A stretch of DNA of 64,000 bases from Acanthaster planci (Eukaryota; Echinodermata; Asteroidea; Valvatida; Acanthasteridae): contig NW_019091389.1 of assembly GCF_001949145.1 (NCBI RefSeq), positions 1,341,156 through 1,405,155 on the forward strand, read 5' to 3'. Shown here piece by piece: positions 53,925 through 64,000 of the stretch. The notes beneath the pieces were generated by a model. That model was not told the origin of the DNA, did not search any database, and worked only from the letters and a program-made list of their open reading frames with translations. Numbering within the stretch: position 1 is the stretch's first letter; each line of letters opens with the position of its first letter. Both the position numbers and the translations under genes were made by a program.

Positions 53925-56900
53925 ATGTCCGTACTCTCTGCTTCCCTGTGCAGGTTGAAGGAGAGGAGTCACAAGAAGACCCCTAAACATCTGCAGAGAC
54001 GCAAGCGAGACAAAACGTACGTGTACCCATGTTCACTTTGTTTGAAAGAGTATCATGCCAAGGGGAGCCTCAAACGTCACCTGAAAATTGAACATGGCCC
54101 AAGGTTATTCGGCTGGTGTCGAAGGTGCGAGTATCATTGCAACAGGCGGGACAATTTAAGAAGGCATTACATACAGGTTCATGGCCATCACATCAAAGAC
54201 CTTGAAACAATAGCCTGGGAAACACTTGAACAGAGGAACAGTAGGGTGTGGCTTGAAACTGGAGAGAAGCAATTGGCTGTCTCTAAGCCCAAATGCAAAC
54301 AGAAGAGGAAGACAGGCAAGAAGACATTGAATGCTGTTCGCCGAAATTTAAAAAGAGGTTGTTGGTGGGCGTTGCCGTGTGAAGATTTCACTGGAAAGGC
54401 TCCTACACAATCAGTGGCTGAACATTATCAGCCGGAAGACAGCATAGAAAATTCAAGTGGAACAGAGAAACCTGGGGAGTTGGTTCCTGTCAAACTTGAA
54501 GCAGAGGAGATCCTTGAGTTGCGGTCATCACCACAGCCAGCATCTTCCTCTGCCACCCTCTCTCAGGATCCAGACCTGGAAGGCGAGCATTGGTCAGGCA
54601 GTTGGTACCAGTGCCCAGAATGTGTTAATACTTACCACCATTCCAGCAGCCTTTTGCACCATTTGCAAAGGGAGCATGGGCAATTCACATTTTTCTGTTG
54701 TCGATGGTGCAGTTTTAGAAGTGAGAGAAAAGAAGACCTGAGAAAGCACTATTGGAGAACGCATCCACTACAGATGGAGGACATAGATTTGATAACACCT
54801 GAGACGATGACAGTGAAAGAGATGGGAGAACACCTGGACTTGCAACAGGGAATTGAAGTTGTTGCTGAGTATGACCAAAGATTGAATGAGTCACTATCTC
54901 CTAGACAAAACAGCTCCACATACAATGAAATGCCAGAGACATGCACCAAGCAGTTTGGAAAAAGCAGCAGTCCATCACCAAGTGCATCTAAGATAGTGGC
55001 TGAGCAACCTGCCAACAGAGATGTATCATTGGCAGCTGAGCAGGTATTGCAAGATGCTAGTCTTGCCATCTCACAAGAAGATGTATCATCTGTGAACTCT
55101 TTGTTTCCTGTGGGGCATTCAGAGTTACAGCAAGCCCCCAACAGTACCAGTAGCCTGAAGATCTTGGACTCTGACAATTCCGTCGCAGGCACCCACATGA
55201 GTTGTTCATCTGAACCTGTGCACACCCCAGCTGATACTGTAGATGCGGAGTGGCAGGTACATGTACAGCACAACAAAGAGACAGTTGGCTGCTTCAAGTG
55301 CCCAAAATGTAGTCATGAATTTCTCCAACAGGGGAGTCTGTATCGACATCTCCGACTCAGTCATGGGCCTCAGGCATTTTTTTGGTGCAGATACTGTGAA
55401 TTTCGGACTAACCGAAAGGACAACTTCAAGAGGCACTACAAAAAGTTGCATCAAAAACATATCGGGGAAGTGAAGAAGATCACCGTTGAAACTTGTGAGG
55501 AGAAAGAGAGTCGTGTAAAACATGAACAAATGAAGGTGGTGAAGTTAACAAAATTTCCAAGGCAATCTAAAAAAGGATTGTTTAAAGCCCCATCAGGTGG
55601 CAGCCAAGAAGAGACACTGCAAGAGAGGGGAGAGTCAGTCAGTGTTGCAAGTTGGTCTTCAAATTTAGAAGAACAGCTTTCAGTGCAGATGAATGAGTCT
55701 CAATCATGTCACAGTCCCATATCTCAACCCATGCAAATGTCACCTACGAACAGGGTGCTATCACCAAGGGTACAGTTAGTAAAGATTGTCCTCCCAGAAC
55801 AACATCCGGCACCACATGATGCAGCACGTCATACAGGAACTGACAATGCACTCACAGCCAGTGGCTCCGTTGATAACACCTTACAACACACAGCTAACAC
55901 TGTGATCCAAGAAGAATCTCACAACCCCTTGGAAGGAAGTACGGCAGGCAGTGTTATCACAAAGTCGCACTTCACCACACTAAAAGGAAGGAAATCTTCA
56001 AAAGATCATGTGACACAGAGCATGGCCAAGGTTTCCTTAGATCGCCCACAGAAACGGTTTAAATGCAGTGAGGTCACAGATCCTCCGAACAGTCAGAGTA
56101 CTTCAAGACAGAGTGTGGGCTGCAGTCCCTTACATTATCCACCTAGCAGTGCAACACTAAGCTCATGCCAACGTTCCTTTGTCCACCAGCAAAGGAAACG
56201 GAACCAAAGTGCATTCCAAAAGTTGTTGAATGCACCACAGGGAAATATGTCTCTCAGTATCGCCCAAAAAGAGCCAATATCCCAAGGAAATGCAGCACTT
56301 CATATTATCGAAGATTCACCCGTCTGTTCTCCAGTACAAGTGACAAGCAACAGAGAATTCATTGAGTTGAATTCACAAGAAAATGCAGTAGATGGCAGTA
56401 ATAAGGATGTACCAAGCTCATCACAAAAACATGACATCAATACCAGGGGTCATTCTGTGCTGAAATCAAAACATATAAATATCATTGGAAATGCAGGGCA
56501 TAAATCTCCGATAGTCGCACATCATGCAATCCAAAATCCTCTGAACTCACCACAGAGAAATATGACCCATAACACAGGTCAGTTTGCGTGTAGCACACCA
56601 CAAATAACTGCTAAAGAACACAAGTCACCCAATGTGAAACAAAATAGACTCCAGGGTTCTCAGAATTCTGTGAATTTGCAAGGGCAATGTGCAGCATGCA
56701 CATGTCATTTGGCGGAAGATTTATGGGTCTCACCACAAGACAGTGCAGCAAACCACACAGTGCGGGAAGAGAGCCCAGTAACATCTACATCAGAGAGCCC
56801 ATGCATTCCCCTCACTCGCTTGGAAGAGGTGCTCCGTGGAAAGGTCACCAAGGTCACTGAGGAGAGTCACACGGTCATATATCAAGATGGCAAAAGGATC

Positions 56901-56981
56901 AAGGAGGAAACAGTGAAGAGGACCTATGAAGTCATGTTTGAGGCAGATTTTGGAAACAGGACAGTAACACCCCGCTACTAA
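53925..56981 (+). CDS. C2H2 zinc-finger protein with three paired-finger modules
   Basis: One uninterrupted frame of 1018 codons from the first ATG (53925) to TAA. The frame is open back to a TGA at 53844 without another ATG; a GTG at 53871 is not a likely start in an animal. There are six C2H2 fingers, all C-x2-C-x12-H-x4-H, in three pairs at residues 36-57/65-86, 230-251/259-280 and 459-480/488-509. The second finger of each pair shares the pattern F-x-C-R-x-C then R-x-(D/E)-(N/D)-(L/F)-(R/K)-(R/K)-H-Y. Short GPR-LFGW or GPQAFFW-type linkers join the fingers of a pair. The rest is Ser/Gln/Asn-rich and probably disordered, with basic KRRKR-like patches at 25-30. The charged C-terminus includes LEEVLRGKVTKV and DGKRIKEETVKRTYEV. 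It is probably a nuclear nucleic-acid-binding protein. I do not recognise a named orthologue. It lies downstream of UBXN4 exon 6 on the same strand. Confidence 0.88.
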   Translation: MSVLSASLCRLKERSHKKTPKHLQRRKRDKTYVYPCSLCLKEYHAKGSLKRHLKIEHGPRLFGWCRRCEYHCNRRDNLRRHYIQVHGHHIKDLETIAWETLEQRNSRVWLETGEKQLAVSKPKCKQKRKTGKKTLNAVRRNLKRGCWWALPCEDFTGKAPTQSVAEHYQPEDSIENSSGTEKPGELVPVKLEAEEILELRSSPQPASSSATLSQDPDLEGEHWSGSWYQCPECVNTYHHSSSLLHHLQREHGQFTFFCCRWCSFRSERKEDLRKHYWRTHPLQMEDIDLITPETMTVKEMGEHLDLQQGIEVVAEYDQRLNESLSPRQNSSTYNEMPETCTKQFGKSSSPSPSASKIVAEQPANRDVSLAAEQVLQDASLAISQEDVSSVNSLFPVGHSELQQAPNSTSSLKILDSDNSVAGTHMSCSSEPVHTPADTVDAEWQVHVQHNKETVGCFKCPKCSHEFLQQGSLYRHLRLSHGPQAFFWCRYCEFRTNRKDNFKRHYKKLHQKHIGEVKKITVETCEEKESRVKHEQMKVVKLTKFPRQSKKGLFKAPSGGSQEETLQERGESVSVASWSSNLEEQLSVQMNESQSCHSPISQPMQMSPTNRVLSPRVQLVKIVLPEQHPAPHDAARHTGTDNALTASGSVDNTLQHTANTVIQEESHNPLEGSTAGSVITKSHFTTLKGRKSSKDHVTQSMAKVSLDRPQKRFKCSEVTDPPNSQSTSRQSVGCSPLHYPPSSATLSSCQRSFVHQQRKRNQSAFQKLLNAPQGNMSLSIAQKEPISQGNAALHIIEDSPVCSPVQVTSNREFIELNSQENAVDGSNKDVPSSSQKHDINTRGHSVLKSKHINIIGNAGHKSPIVAHHAIQNPLNSPQRNMTHNTGQFACSTPQITAKEHKSPNVKQNRLQGSQNSVNLQGQCAACTCHLAEDLWVSPQDSAANHTVREESPVTSTSESPCIPLTRLEEVLRGKVTKVTEESHTVIYQDGKRIKEETVKRTYEVMFEADFGNRTVTPRY

Positions 56982-57776
56982 ACTCAAAGCTTTATGAGAA
57001 CCAGGCTAAACTTTAAAGCATTAAAAGAATTATCTAAAAACAGAACGAAAAAGGTACATGTAGAATTCAGATGGATGTCAGCTAAACTTGATACAATATC
57101 CCAAGAAATAGTATTTTCTAAATTGTAGGAACGAGTATTCTTTTGGCAGTGAGGTAATTTTTGAAATTTGGTGCCCCCAACACATGAGAGAGCAAAGGTG
57201 AAAAACAGGCACAAGTGAAAACAGAAAGTGAAGATTATCTTTGAAATCTAAAATCCAGTGTTGTCAAGTCAACCCTGTAAAGAAGCAGGAATGTTCATGA
57301 AAGCTGGATCTGTACTCAACAAGTCTACTTCCGTGTATAAAAGTCAGTCGAGTGAACAGCATCCAACCCTCATCCTTACCCACCCCATGAAAAAAATAAT
57401 AGCTTTAGGGTTACTGTCTAATATCTTTGTCTAGTTAATATGTAGCAGTCCTGGTCTAAATTGTACATGTTTATGTTGCAGTTCAAATGGTCATATTTAT
57501 GTGTACACTTTGCCTCTTCGTTCCATGTAATTCCACATCATGAGTCTTCAGGCCATATTTTAGTAACAGTTTATGTTTGCCGTGGAAAGAGCACACTTAG
57601 CTTTTTGATTGGAATATCTTGATTTAAGTGGACATTATGTGGTTTAAAAATGTCGATGGTTCTGATTGATTTTCATTTGGCGAAATTCGTTTAAGGCCCT
57701 TCTCTGAAAGTGGCTCTGGCAACGTGCAACTCAAATGTTTCAGGTTTTTTCAAATTCAACTACACTACCATTAATG
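56982..57776. other. Probable 3' UTR of the zinc-finger gene
   Basis: AT-rich, CpG-poor sequence after the stop codon with no open frame of interest. The first AATAAA found after the stop is at 57792-57797, inside the adjacent MITE. Confidence 0.4.
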
Positions 57777-57952
57777 CAGTCGAACCTTGTTAATAAAAGC
57801 ACTGTTAACACAAGATTCTGCTTATAACAAGGAACATTTAAGGTCCCAATCGTTTGTTTTTTCATTGTTTTCATGCCTGATAATTCAAGGTTCCTGTTAT
57901 AGCAAGGTAATTTGCCAAGTCCGAAGGACTTCTTATTAACAAAGTTCAACTG
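57777..57952. mobile_element. pogo/Tigger-like MITE (176 bp)
   Basis: The terminal inverted repeats CAGTCGAACCTTGTTAATAA and, from the other end, CAGTTGAACTTTGTTAATAA differ at two of 20 positions. The right end is followed by TA. The left neighbour is TG, probably a mutated TA. The CAGT(C/T)GAAC(C/T)TNGTTA form and the inner CTTATAACAAGG/CCTGTTATAGCAAGG pair are typical of pogo/Tigger ends. There is no transposase, so it is non-autonomous. Confidence 0.8.
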
Positions 57953-60900
57953 TATATAGGTACTTGAATGTGTAGCACAGCCTGCATGCCATCGTTGTGC
58001 TGGGGCGCCCTCTCTTTCAATTAAAAAACTAGTAGAAGGAAACCTTGTCATATGGAACGTGCTAGCTAGGAAAATCTTTGCAAAACAGTCTTTTTGGGGA
58101 GCTTATATATTAAGTCCCACTTGTGAAACTACCGATGCTGCAAAGGGTTTCATTTAAGGGACTGATCACATGCAAATGTAGTTACGCAATACATGCAGCA
58201 TCATTTGTAGAACTCCAGATGAATGAGCCAAAACCAGACTCCAAAACTAAAAACTGATGGAGTGTACTTGTCTTGGGCACTGTTATGCTCATGTCTCCTT
58301 TGTAAGCCCAAACTGACATGTACTGAACATGAAGCTTCTTCTATTATCATTATTATTATTAATTACTTCTGGTAATGACACCAAGGATTCCTCAAAAGCA
58401 CCCTAGGCACTGTAGCTTGCAAGCCTGAAGAAACATGTAGAGGGTGACCATGAGAAGCAGTTACAGTTTTTGAGGGGGAGGAAAACCCCAGAGGAATATT
58501 CTGGGTAAAACCCTTGGAATCAGGTAGGGACTGAAAATCCAATCTGCATGTCAGTACACACTTTAAAATCTTTCCCGTCTGCTTCCATTGAGGTAACAGC
58601 TTTTGGGCAGTTGTCTTAAATGTCGCTTTTGGTTAATCTGTGGTTTGGTGTACGGTCCTGACTGGGAAAAGGAGAAACTTGCAAAAGTTCACTTCTAAAC
58701 ATTCTTTATAAAGTGGGATGCCATTTACACACTGTAATCAAGGTGTCAGTGTGTAAACATGATTGACTACTGTCTCGCATTTCATGTACTTTTTATAAAC
58801 AGAAGTCCATGTTTTATTCTACGGGCATGATACAGTGACTCATTTGGTGACATGCTGCAGTCAACTGACTGCCACTATCCTGAACATACATGTATGCTAG
58901 TCTACAGACATTGAATGACATCATGGTCACTGAACACCTCAGGTACATGTACATTGTACATGTATACCTCACATGGATATACAGATCCTATCCCAAATTT
59001 CTAGCTGTACTGTGTGAATTTAGTTCCAATGCTCATTGATCGAAACTATTCTGGGAATGATCAAGCCAGCTATTGTATATGCAGTGTTACTTCATTAATC
59101 AAGGGGTTGTACAAAATAAAAGAGAAATTGAGCTGAAAGGTGACCAAGCAAACCAGTGCCCTCCTGTAATGTATGTTAACTTATTAATTTTTTTATTGGT
59201 ACTTGTGCATGTTGTCCTGGCCCTCTCACCCTTGTGTTTTATAGAAGTTTCTAGAATAATTGCTTCAAGAAGGGATGGTGACTGCAGCTTCATGTTGTTG
59301 CATTTTGGACCTGTCTGCTGATGCACATTTGTCATATACATGTACGCATACAGTACTATGCACATTATTTGTACTGAACCCTGCCCAGTTCATTATCTTA
59401 ACTCTCCAACTTTCACCCCACTCCAAGGCTCCACAACCTGTATACACCTTTCCTGTCGGCACTCAAAACTCAAAGCTTTGGAATAGACTCTGAAGTTTTC
59501 ACTTAGACAATTTCAACAGGGGTATGCCACTGATTTGATGTGATGAATAACGTGTATCGTTGATTCCTTTGAAGTGCAGTTGGGAGGAAAGTTCTGAACA
59601 ATGTACATGCATGCCGCCTCACAAGAGATATGCCTTGCATGATGCATGTGTTTTTTATTTATAATACCCCTATGACAGTACTCACACTGTGTATTGGGAC
59701 AGGAATGGACTGAAAAATCTGGCAGATTTCATGGGATAATCAAGGATGTCAAGGGCTTGATTAGGGCATGCTGCCCCCTTAAGTTCAGAATGAATCATTC
59801 CCCTAGACTAATTAACACAGCCTGCAGACTCTCACAGTAACAACAGGCAGCCCAGGCACTTTGACTCCATCCAGATTGTAACTGGATATTGCTTGCAAAT
59901 GTGACATATCGCATTTTGTGAAGTTTGATTTGGCTGTGTAACAAATCAGCAGATGACAGCCCACTAATGACAGCCCGTCAACAAGTTGATTTCAACCGTA
60001 ACATTTGTCTCGATGTCATTTCTTTTCCTGTTTTCTTGGACATGGCCAGGGTTATTATCCGGTGGCAGACCTTATTAGATTAAGTTAGTACTTTTTCCTC
60101 ACATCCTGAGTACAGCATGTGCCCACATACCCTGTGAATGTACATGTAGGCAGTAGAACCTTCTACATCAGTCATAGCTAATTTCATTGAGGACGAAGTA
60201 ACTTCATTGTATGGAAGGTGAAGAAAAGCAGGGCTCTTTGACGGTACAGGTAAAACTAGATAAAACTAGCTTTTTTAAAGAAATGACAAGCCACATTGGA
60301 GCAAATAAATCCTTGTGTTTTATTCTTACACTGAGTTTCTTTACGTGTGAGTAGCAAGTTTTAAGTCATTCTAACAGCAGAAAGATAGTAGCATTGGTGG
60401 TGGTCACTTTGAAAGATGAAGCGACATTTTAAGAGGCCAGCCTTCTGCAATTCTAAAGTTGTTGGAGGCAATTCTAATAGGGTTGCTTAATCTGAGGATT
60501 ATGCACACAATGCACTTAGAGGTGCCAGGAATCTGGATAGAAAGTTATGTCCATCACAAGTCAAGTGACTGATTAATCCCAAGACTCACATTCCAGGTCA
60601 GGTCACAAGTCCATTCAAGTACCAGGGAATAAGCAGAGATCAGCGGATGTCTCTGTTGCAATTCAAGATCAGTCCCAAGTACAGCAGTGCCTAGCCGAGA
60701 GATGAATCAGGAATATTCCTGTATCACGAACCCAGATCCTCAACTGTGCCTGGCTTGAGTCCTTGTTATTTTTAATTGAAAAATCGAACACAGTGCCTTC
60801 TATCTGTCCTTTACTTCCTGTAGTGTGTTGCTTTGCTAAAATATAAGCACATGTACAAGAAATGAGGGTGACTTTAATACACAGCATTACCACTTTTCCC

Positions 60901-62978
60901 CTCAAAACTTAGACTCTCTGGTGACTCAAAGCATTGAGGGCAATAAACAAGATTGGCTCTCTGTGAATTTTACCACTTTCACCTTGTGCAAAAGGGGACC
61001 CTTCCATCCCTTAAGCCTGCTTTAGAGTCACCTGTAGCTTGCTTGACATTCTATTGTCTCCTACTGCTCCATCATCACAATTATTTGTAACTGACTACAC
61101 AATGATGACAGCAGATGGCACAGAGTGTGTATGTAGATGAATCAGATAGCCCCTTGGAGTTTGGCTTGTTAGTCATCCAAGCATAAAGGTGAGGGGAGTT
61201 AGCATGAAATGTACTGTCAGCGGAAAGTGGCTCATTTCAGTTATGAACTTCAAGTATGGGGGAAAAAGGAATTTCCATTCCAGAGCTGAGATGGATGGGA
61301 GCTTTTAGTAGGATGTGTGTTGTGTTTGAGGAACACTAAAAGCATTCACTGAAATGTCCCAGCACAAAACATCCAGTTCCTGAGCGCGAAATGGATATCT
61401 TCATGAATGTTATCCCCATTGTGAATAATTGAAAACTAGTAAAATGTATGAAGTGGGAAAAAACTGGAGGAGGGAAACTGAGGTTGGAGCACACAAGGAA
61501 TGTAAACCCAAAAGTGACTTATTGGAAAGGAAACTGAATTAAGACCTTTCATCTTTTCAAAACGGAGGCTGAATAAACATGGAACGTATTGTGCCCATCC
61601 CTGGTTGTCTCTGCTTTTGAGTGCTACCAACCAGTACTGAAGTAAAATTGTGGATCTCACATTCACAGCAGAGGGGAGATGAAACATCTACAGTACCCTC
61701 TACATGTAGGGTACCCCCAATTTCCTGTCCACTGTTTGAAAGTGCCAGAGCAGAGGACATGTAGATAGTCTGGCAGTCCATGTACTCGGGAATCTAGCTG
61801 ATCGGTTTAACTACCATACATGCTAATGAGACGTGTGGGCATGATCATGCCCCCATTTGTTTTGTATATATACTCGGAGCCTTAACCACTTGCTGCCAGG
61901 TGCTTTTAAAAATGCAGTGCACACATGCGGGAGATTTTTCAAGATTTTCAGTTTTGAAAATTCTTTAAAAATTCATTTTTTCATTTAATGGATGTTTTCA
62001 CCCACACAAATGACTGTTTGGCTGCTACTCTAAGGTGACAGGTGACCTTCATTGACTCTTGAATATTTCAGCCAGGCCTGCCGCCCTGTAAAGAGAGCCC
62101 AGAATTGTGAGATGTTGCGTAATTTCCTTTGTCCCCAGTGAATGCGAGTGGCATCTTTTCAAACGTGGCTGGATTAGCATGCAGCGGTGCTGTGTCGCTC
62201 ATCAATGGGGCCCTGGAGCACTTTTGTCTGCGGTGCTAATCCGCAGGCGCGCTATGCCCAAAACAGTGGTATACAGCCTGTTGTTTTAGCAAATATGGCA
62301 TCATCACAGTGCCACTGTGTGTTGCAAAATATGAGGTTTTGAGTGAGAAATAAATTCAAATGACGCCGAGTATTTGTGGCATTGGCTGCATATCAATAAT
62401 TACCTGTCGTATCTTGCTTGTTTTGATAGTTGAATTTTCGGCTTGAATAAAACTATCTGAAAATGGTTAACTAAGTGAACTTTATAAAACATTCAGTGTG
62501 GCTTGGTCTTAAAGGATGCATTGTCAGCTTCATACACCACTTGCATCCCTGCAGCTATGTATGACTGTGTGCCCCTAATGTCAAAGCAAGACCTGAAAAC
62601 TTATTTCAGCAGAGCTGTGTAATTTATTGGTGAAATGAGCAATCAGGTTAATGTGCCATAGCTTTGGGCTTTGTGAAGAGGAGATGTTTTAAGTTTGACA
62701 GCACCGGACAGCTTACCATTGAATCACATCAGTAGCAAAGGGATTGTAACTTTGGCGTTGAACTCAATGGTACACGGGTGCGCATGATTGGAAGAGTCTC
62801 AGAAATATGTGAATGGGAAGCTTATTAACTACTTTTTGTGATGATATTCAAGTTCATGATATTTTTCTAGAAATGTTCCAGCTCTGCTGCTCAAATTTTT
62901 GCAAATGTAGAGGGATGTTGTTGTTCTAGTCTAGAACAGAAAAATTGCTTGTATTTTTACATAAGGCAATAGGTAGGA
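57953..62978. other. No gene recognised; CpG-depleted
   Basis: Apart from the SINE at 58340-58552 I see no exon with homology, and no UBX domain sequence. CpG is rare (1 in 58141-58500), which suggests that the stretch is or was part of a germline-transcribed, methylated unit such as a long intron. Confidence 0.5.
58340..58552 (-). repeat. SINE copy 2, 5'-truncated
   Basis: Read on the minus strand it contains TTTTCAGTCCCTACCTGATT, CCTCTGGGGTTTTC and AACTGTAACTGCTTCT, all shared with the SINE at 36888-37215, and ends in an (AAT)n-like tail. The tRNA-like head is missing. Confidence 0.85.
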
Positions 62979-63709
62979 ATTGGGTCGTGTGAATAAAAAC
63001 TAGCAAATGCTATGAAGTTCAAGCAAACAGCAAAAGCATTTACTGAGAAGTAAAAGCATTAAGAATAAGCAGTTGCTTGAATATGTATGAATAAAATGTT
63101 TCTTTTATTGTTCAGCATCTGCTTGTACAAAAAGTAGCAAATGCTTTATGCTTGTGGCTGACTTCACAGCCAAACTGTTTTGCACAATAGAGCTTCCATT
63201 GTCTGCACGTACAGACACACAGAGTGCAGCACAGTGCCGTATCTTGAGACATCAGCATGGCAGATAAGCACAATGGCAGTAATTTTGATCACAAAAACCT
63301 TGATGAAGAAAATTGCTCTGCCACTCTCAAATCGGTACAACTGCCTGCATCTGGTTTCTTGAGATTCTCTCCCAAAGGCATACAGGTTTTCCTTTCGAAT
63401 GACATTCATGAACGCTGCCATTTTGAACATTAGTAAATGCTCCTCGTTTTCAAGCTTGCCCTGACCCAGTCTTAAAAAGTGTCATGTAAATACTCCTATT
63501 CTGTAGAACTTACTCATTTTTATTCATACAAAATGAAGCAACTGCTTATTGTCAAGCACAAGCTGAAAGAGTAAAAAGTAAATGTTTTTACTTTTTAGCA
63601 ATGGCACTTAAGTAAAAGCATTTCCTTCATTATTATTCATACAAACACGAGTAAATGCTTCGAAAATGGTAGTAAAAGCAAATGCTACTTTTTATTCATA
63701 CAGCCCAAT
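62979..63709. mobile_element. 731-bp MITE with repeated subterminal motifs
   Basis: The ends are inverted copies: ATTGGGTCGTGTGAATAAAA followed by ACTAGCAAATGCT on the left, and ATTGGGCTGTATGAATAAAA followed by AGTAGCATTTGCT read inward from the right. The motif TATGAATAAAA recurs inside in both orientations (near 63085, 63521 and 63637), with many AGTAAATGCTT and AAAAGCATTTACT words. No transposase frame is present and no target-site duplication is evident. Confidence 0.7.
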
Positions 63710-64000
63710 GTTTTCGGTCCCCACAAAATAGGTGAAATGTCGCGTGTATATCCCCACAACTAAGGTGCAGGAGTTGGTGATCTTTCCTAATGAGTACGAG
63801 ACTCTCAGAACTACACATGGCAGAGTACAGGTTATTTTATTACGATGGTACTGCAAACAGTCTGAGTTTTTAGATGTTCACTAATTAAGCATCTGGATGA
63901 AACATTACGGAGACTGAGAAAAAACAACTGTTACTTGGTTATCAATCACTGTTGAGTATAAACCCAATTTGTGTCATTAATAATGGGTATACTTTTCCTG
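63710..64000. other. Right edge, nothing recognised
   Basis: Under 300 bases of AT-rich sequence with no open frame or repeat that I recognise. Confidence 0.5.

Noticed and set aside
54749-55297. 182-codon minus-strand frame opposite the zinc-finger gene.
   Set aside because: It is an antisense shadow of a strongly supported coding sequence.

Overview
The window is metazoan nuclear DNA. It is AT-rich, its genes are split by GT-AG introns, and it carries tRNA-derived SINEs, small inverted-repeat transposons, minisatellites and two assembly gaps. Frequent TAGGCCTA and ACATGTACAT words, an invertebrate-style CpG mosaic and clear orthologues of human STARD3 and UBXN4 point to an invertebrate deuterostome. 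An echinoderm is my best guess, but this is an inference.

Layout. From 1 to about 21.7 kb the DNA is CpG-normal and gene-poor, with three unidentified candidate exons (7539-7738 +, 12713-12940 -, 17590-17795 -). From 24167 to 40049 the minus strand carries a complete STARD3-like gene. I reconstructed 12 coding exons whose phases all agree, giving 556 codons: a four-helix MENTAL domain, a phospho-FFAT-like site and a START sterol-binding domain. From 40.05 to 43.55 kb lies a CpG-rich divergent promoter interval with a 21-bp minisatellite cut by a 615-base gap and a perfect 20-bp palindrome. From 43556 the plus strand carries UBXN4, with six phase-consistent exons for the N-terminal thioredoxin-like and coiled-coil parts. 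I could not find its UBX domain exons before the window ends. Downstream on the same strand, 53925-56981 is a 1018-codon uninterrupted zinc-finger gene with three two-finger modules. The remainder to 64 kb holds a pogo/Tigger-like MITE, a SINE copy and a 731-bp inverted-repeat element.

Roles. In known biology STARD3 moves cholesterol at late endosome-ER contacts by binding ER VAP proteins, and UBXN4 is an ER membrane cofactor of p97/VCP in ER-associated degradation. The two genes lie head to head, so shared regulation is possible but unproven. The most interesting points are the in-frame STARD3 cassette exon that carries the phospho-FFAT core, the Asp-to-Asn change at a sterol-pocket position, the UBXN4 gene whose UBX end is missing while a zinc-finger gene follows it, and the CpG mosaic that outlines transcription units. 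I saw no CRISPR array, operon or viral gene.
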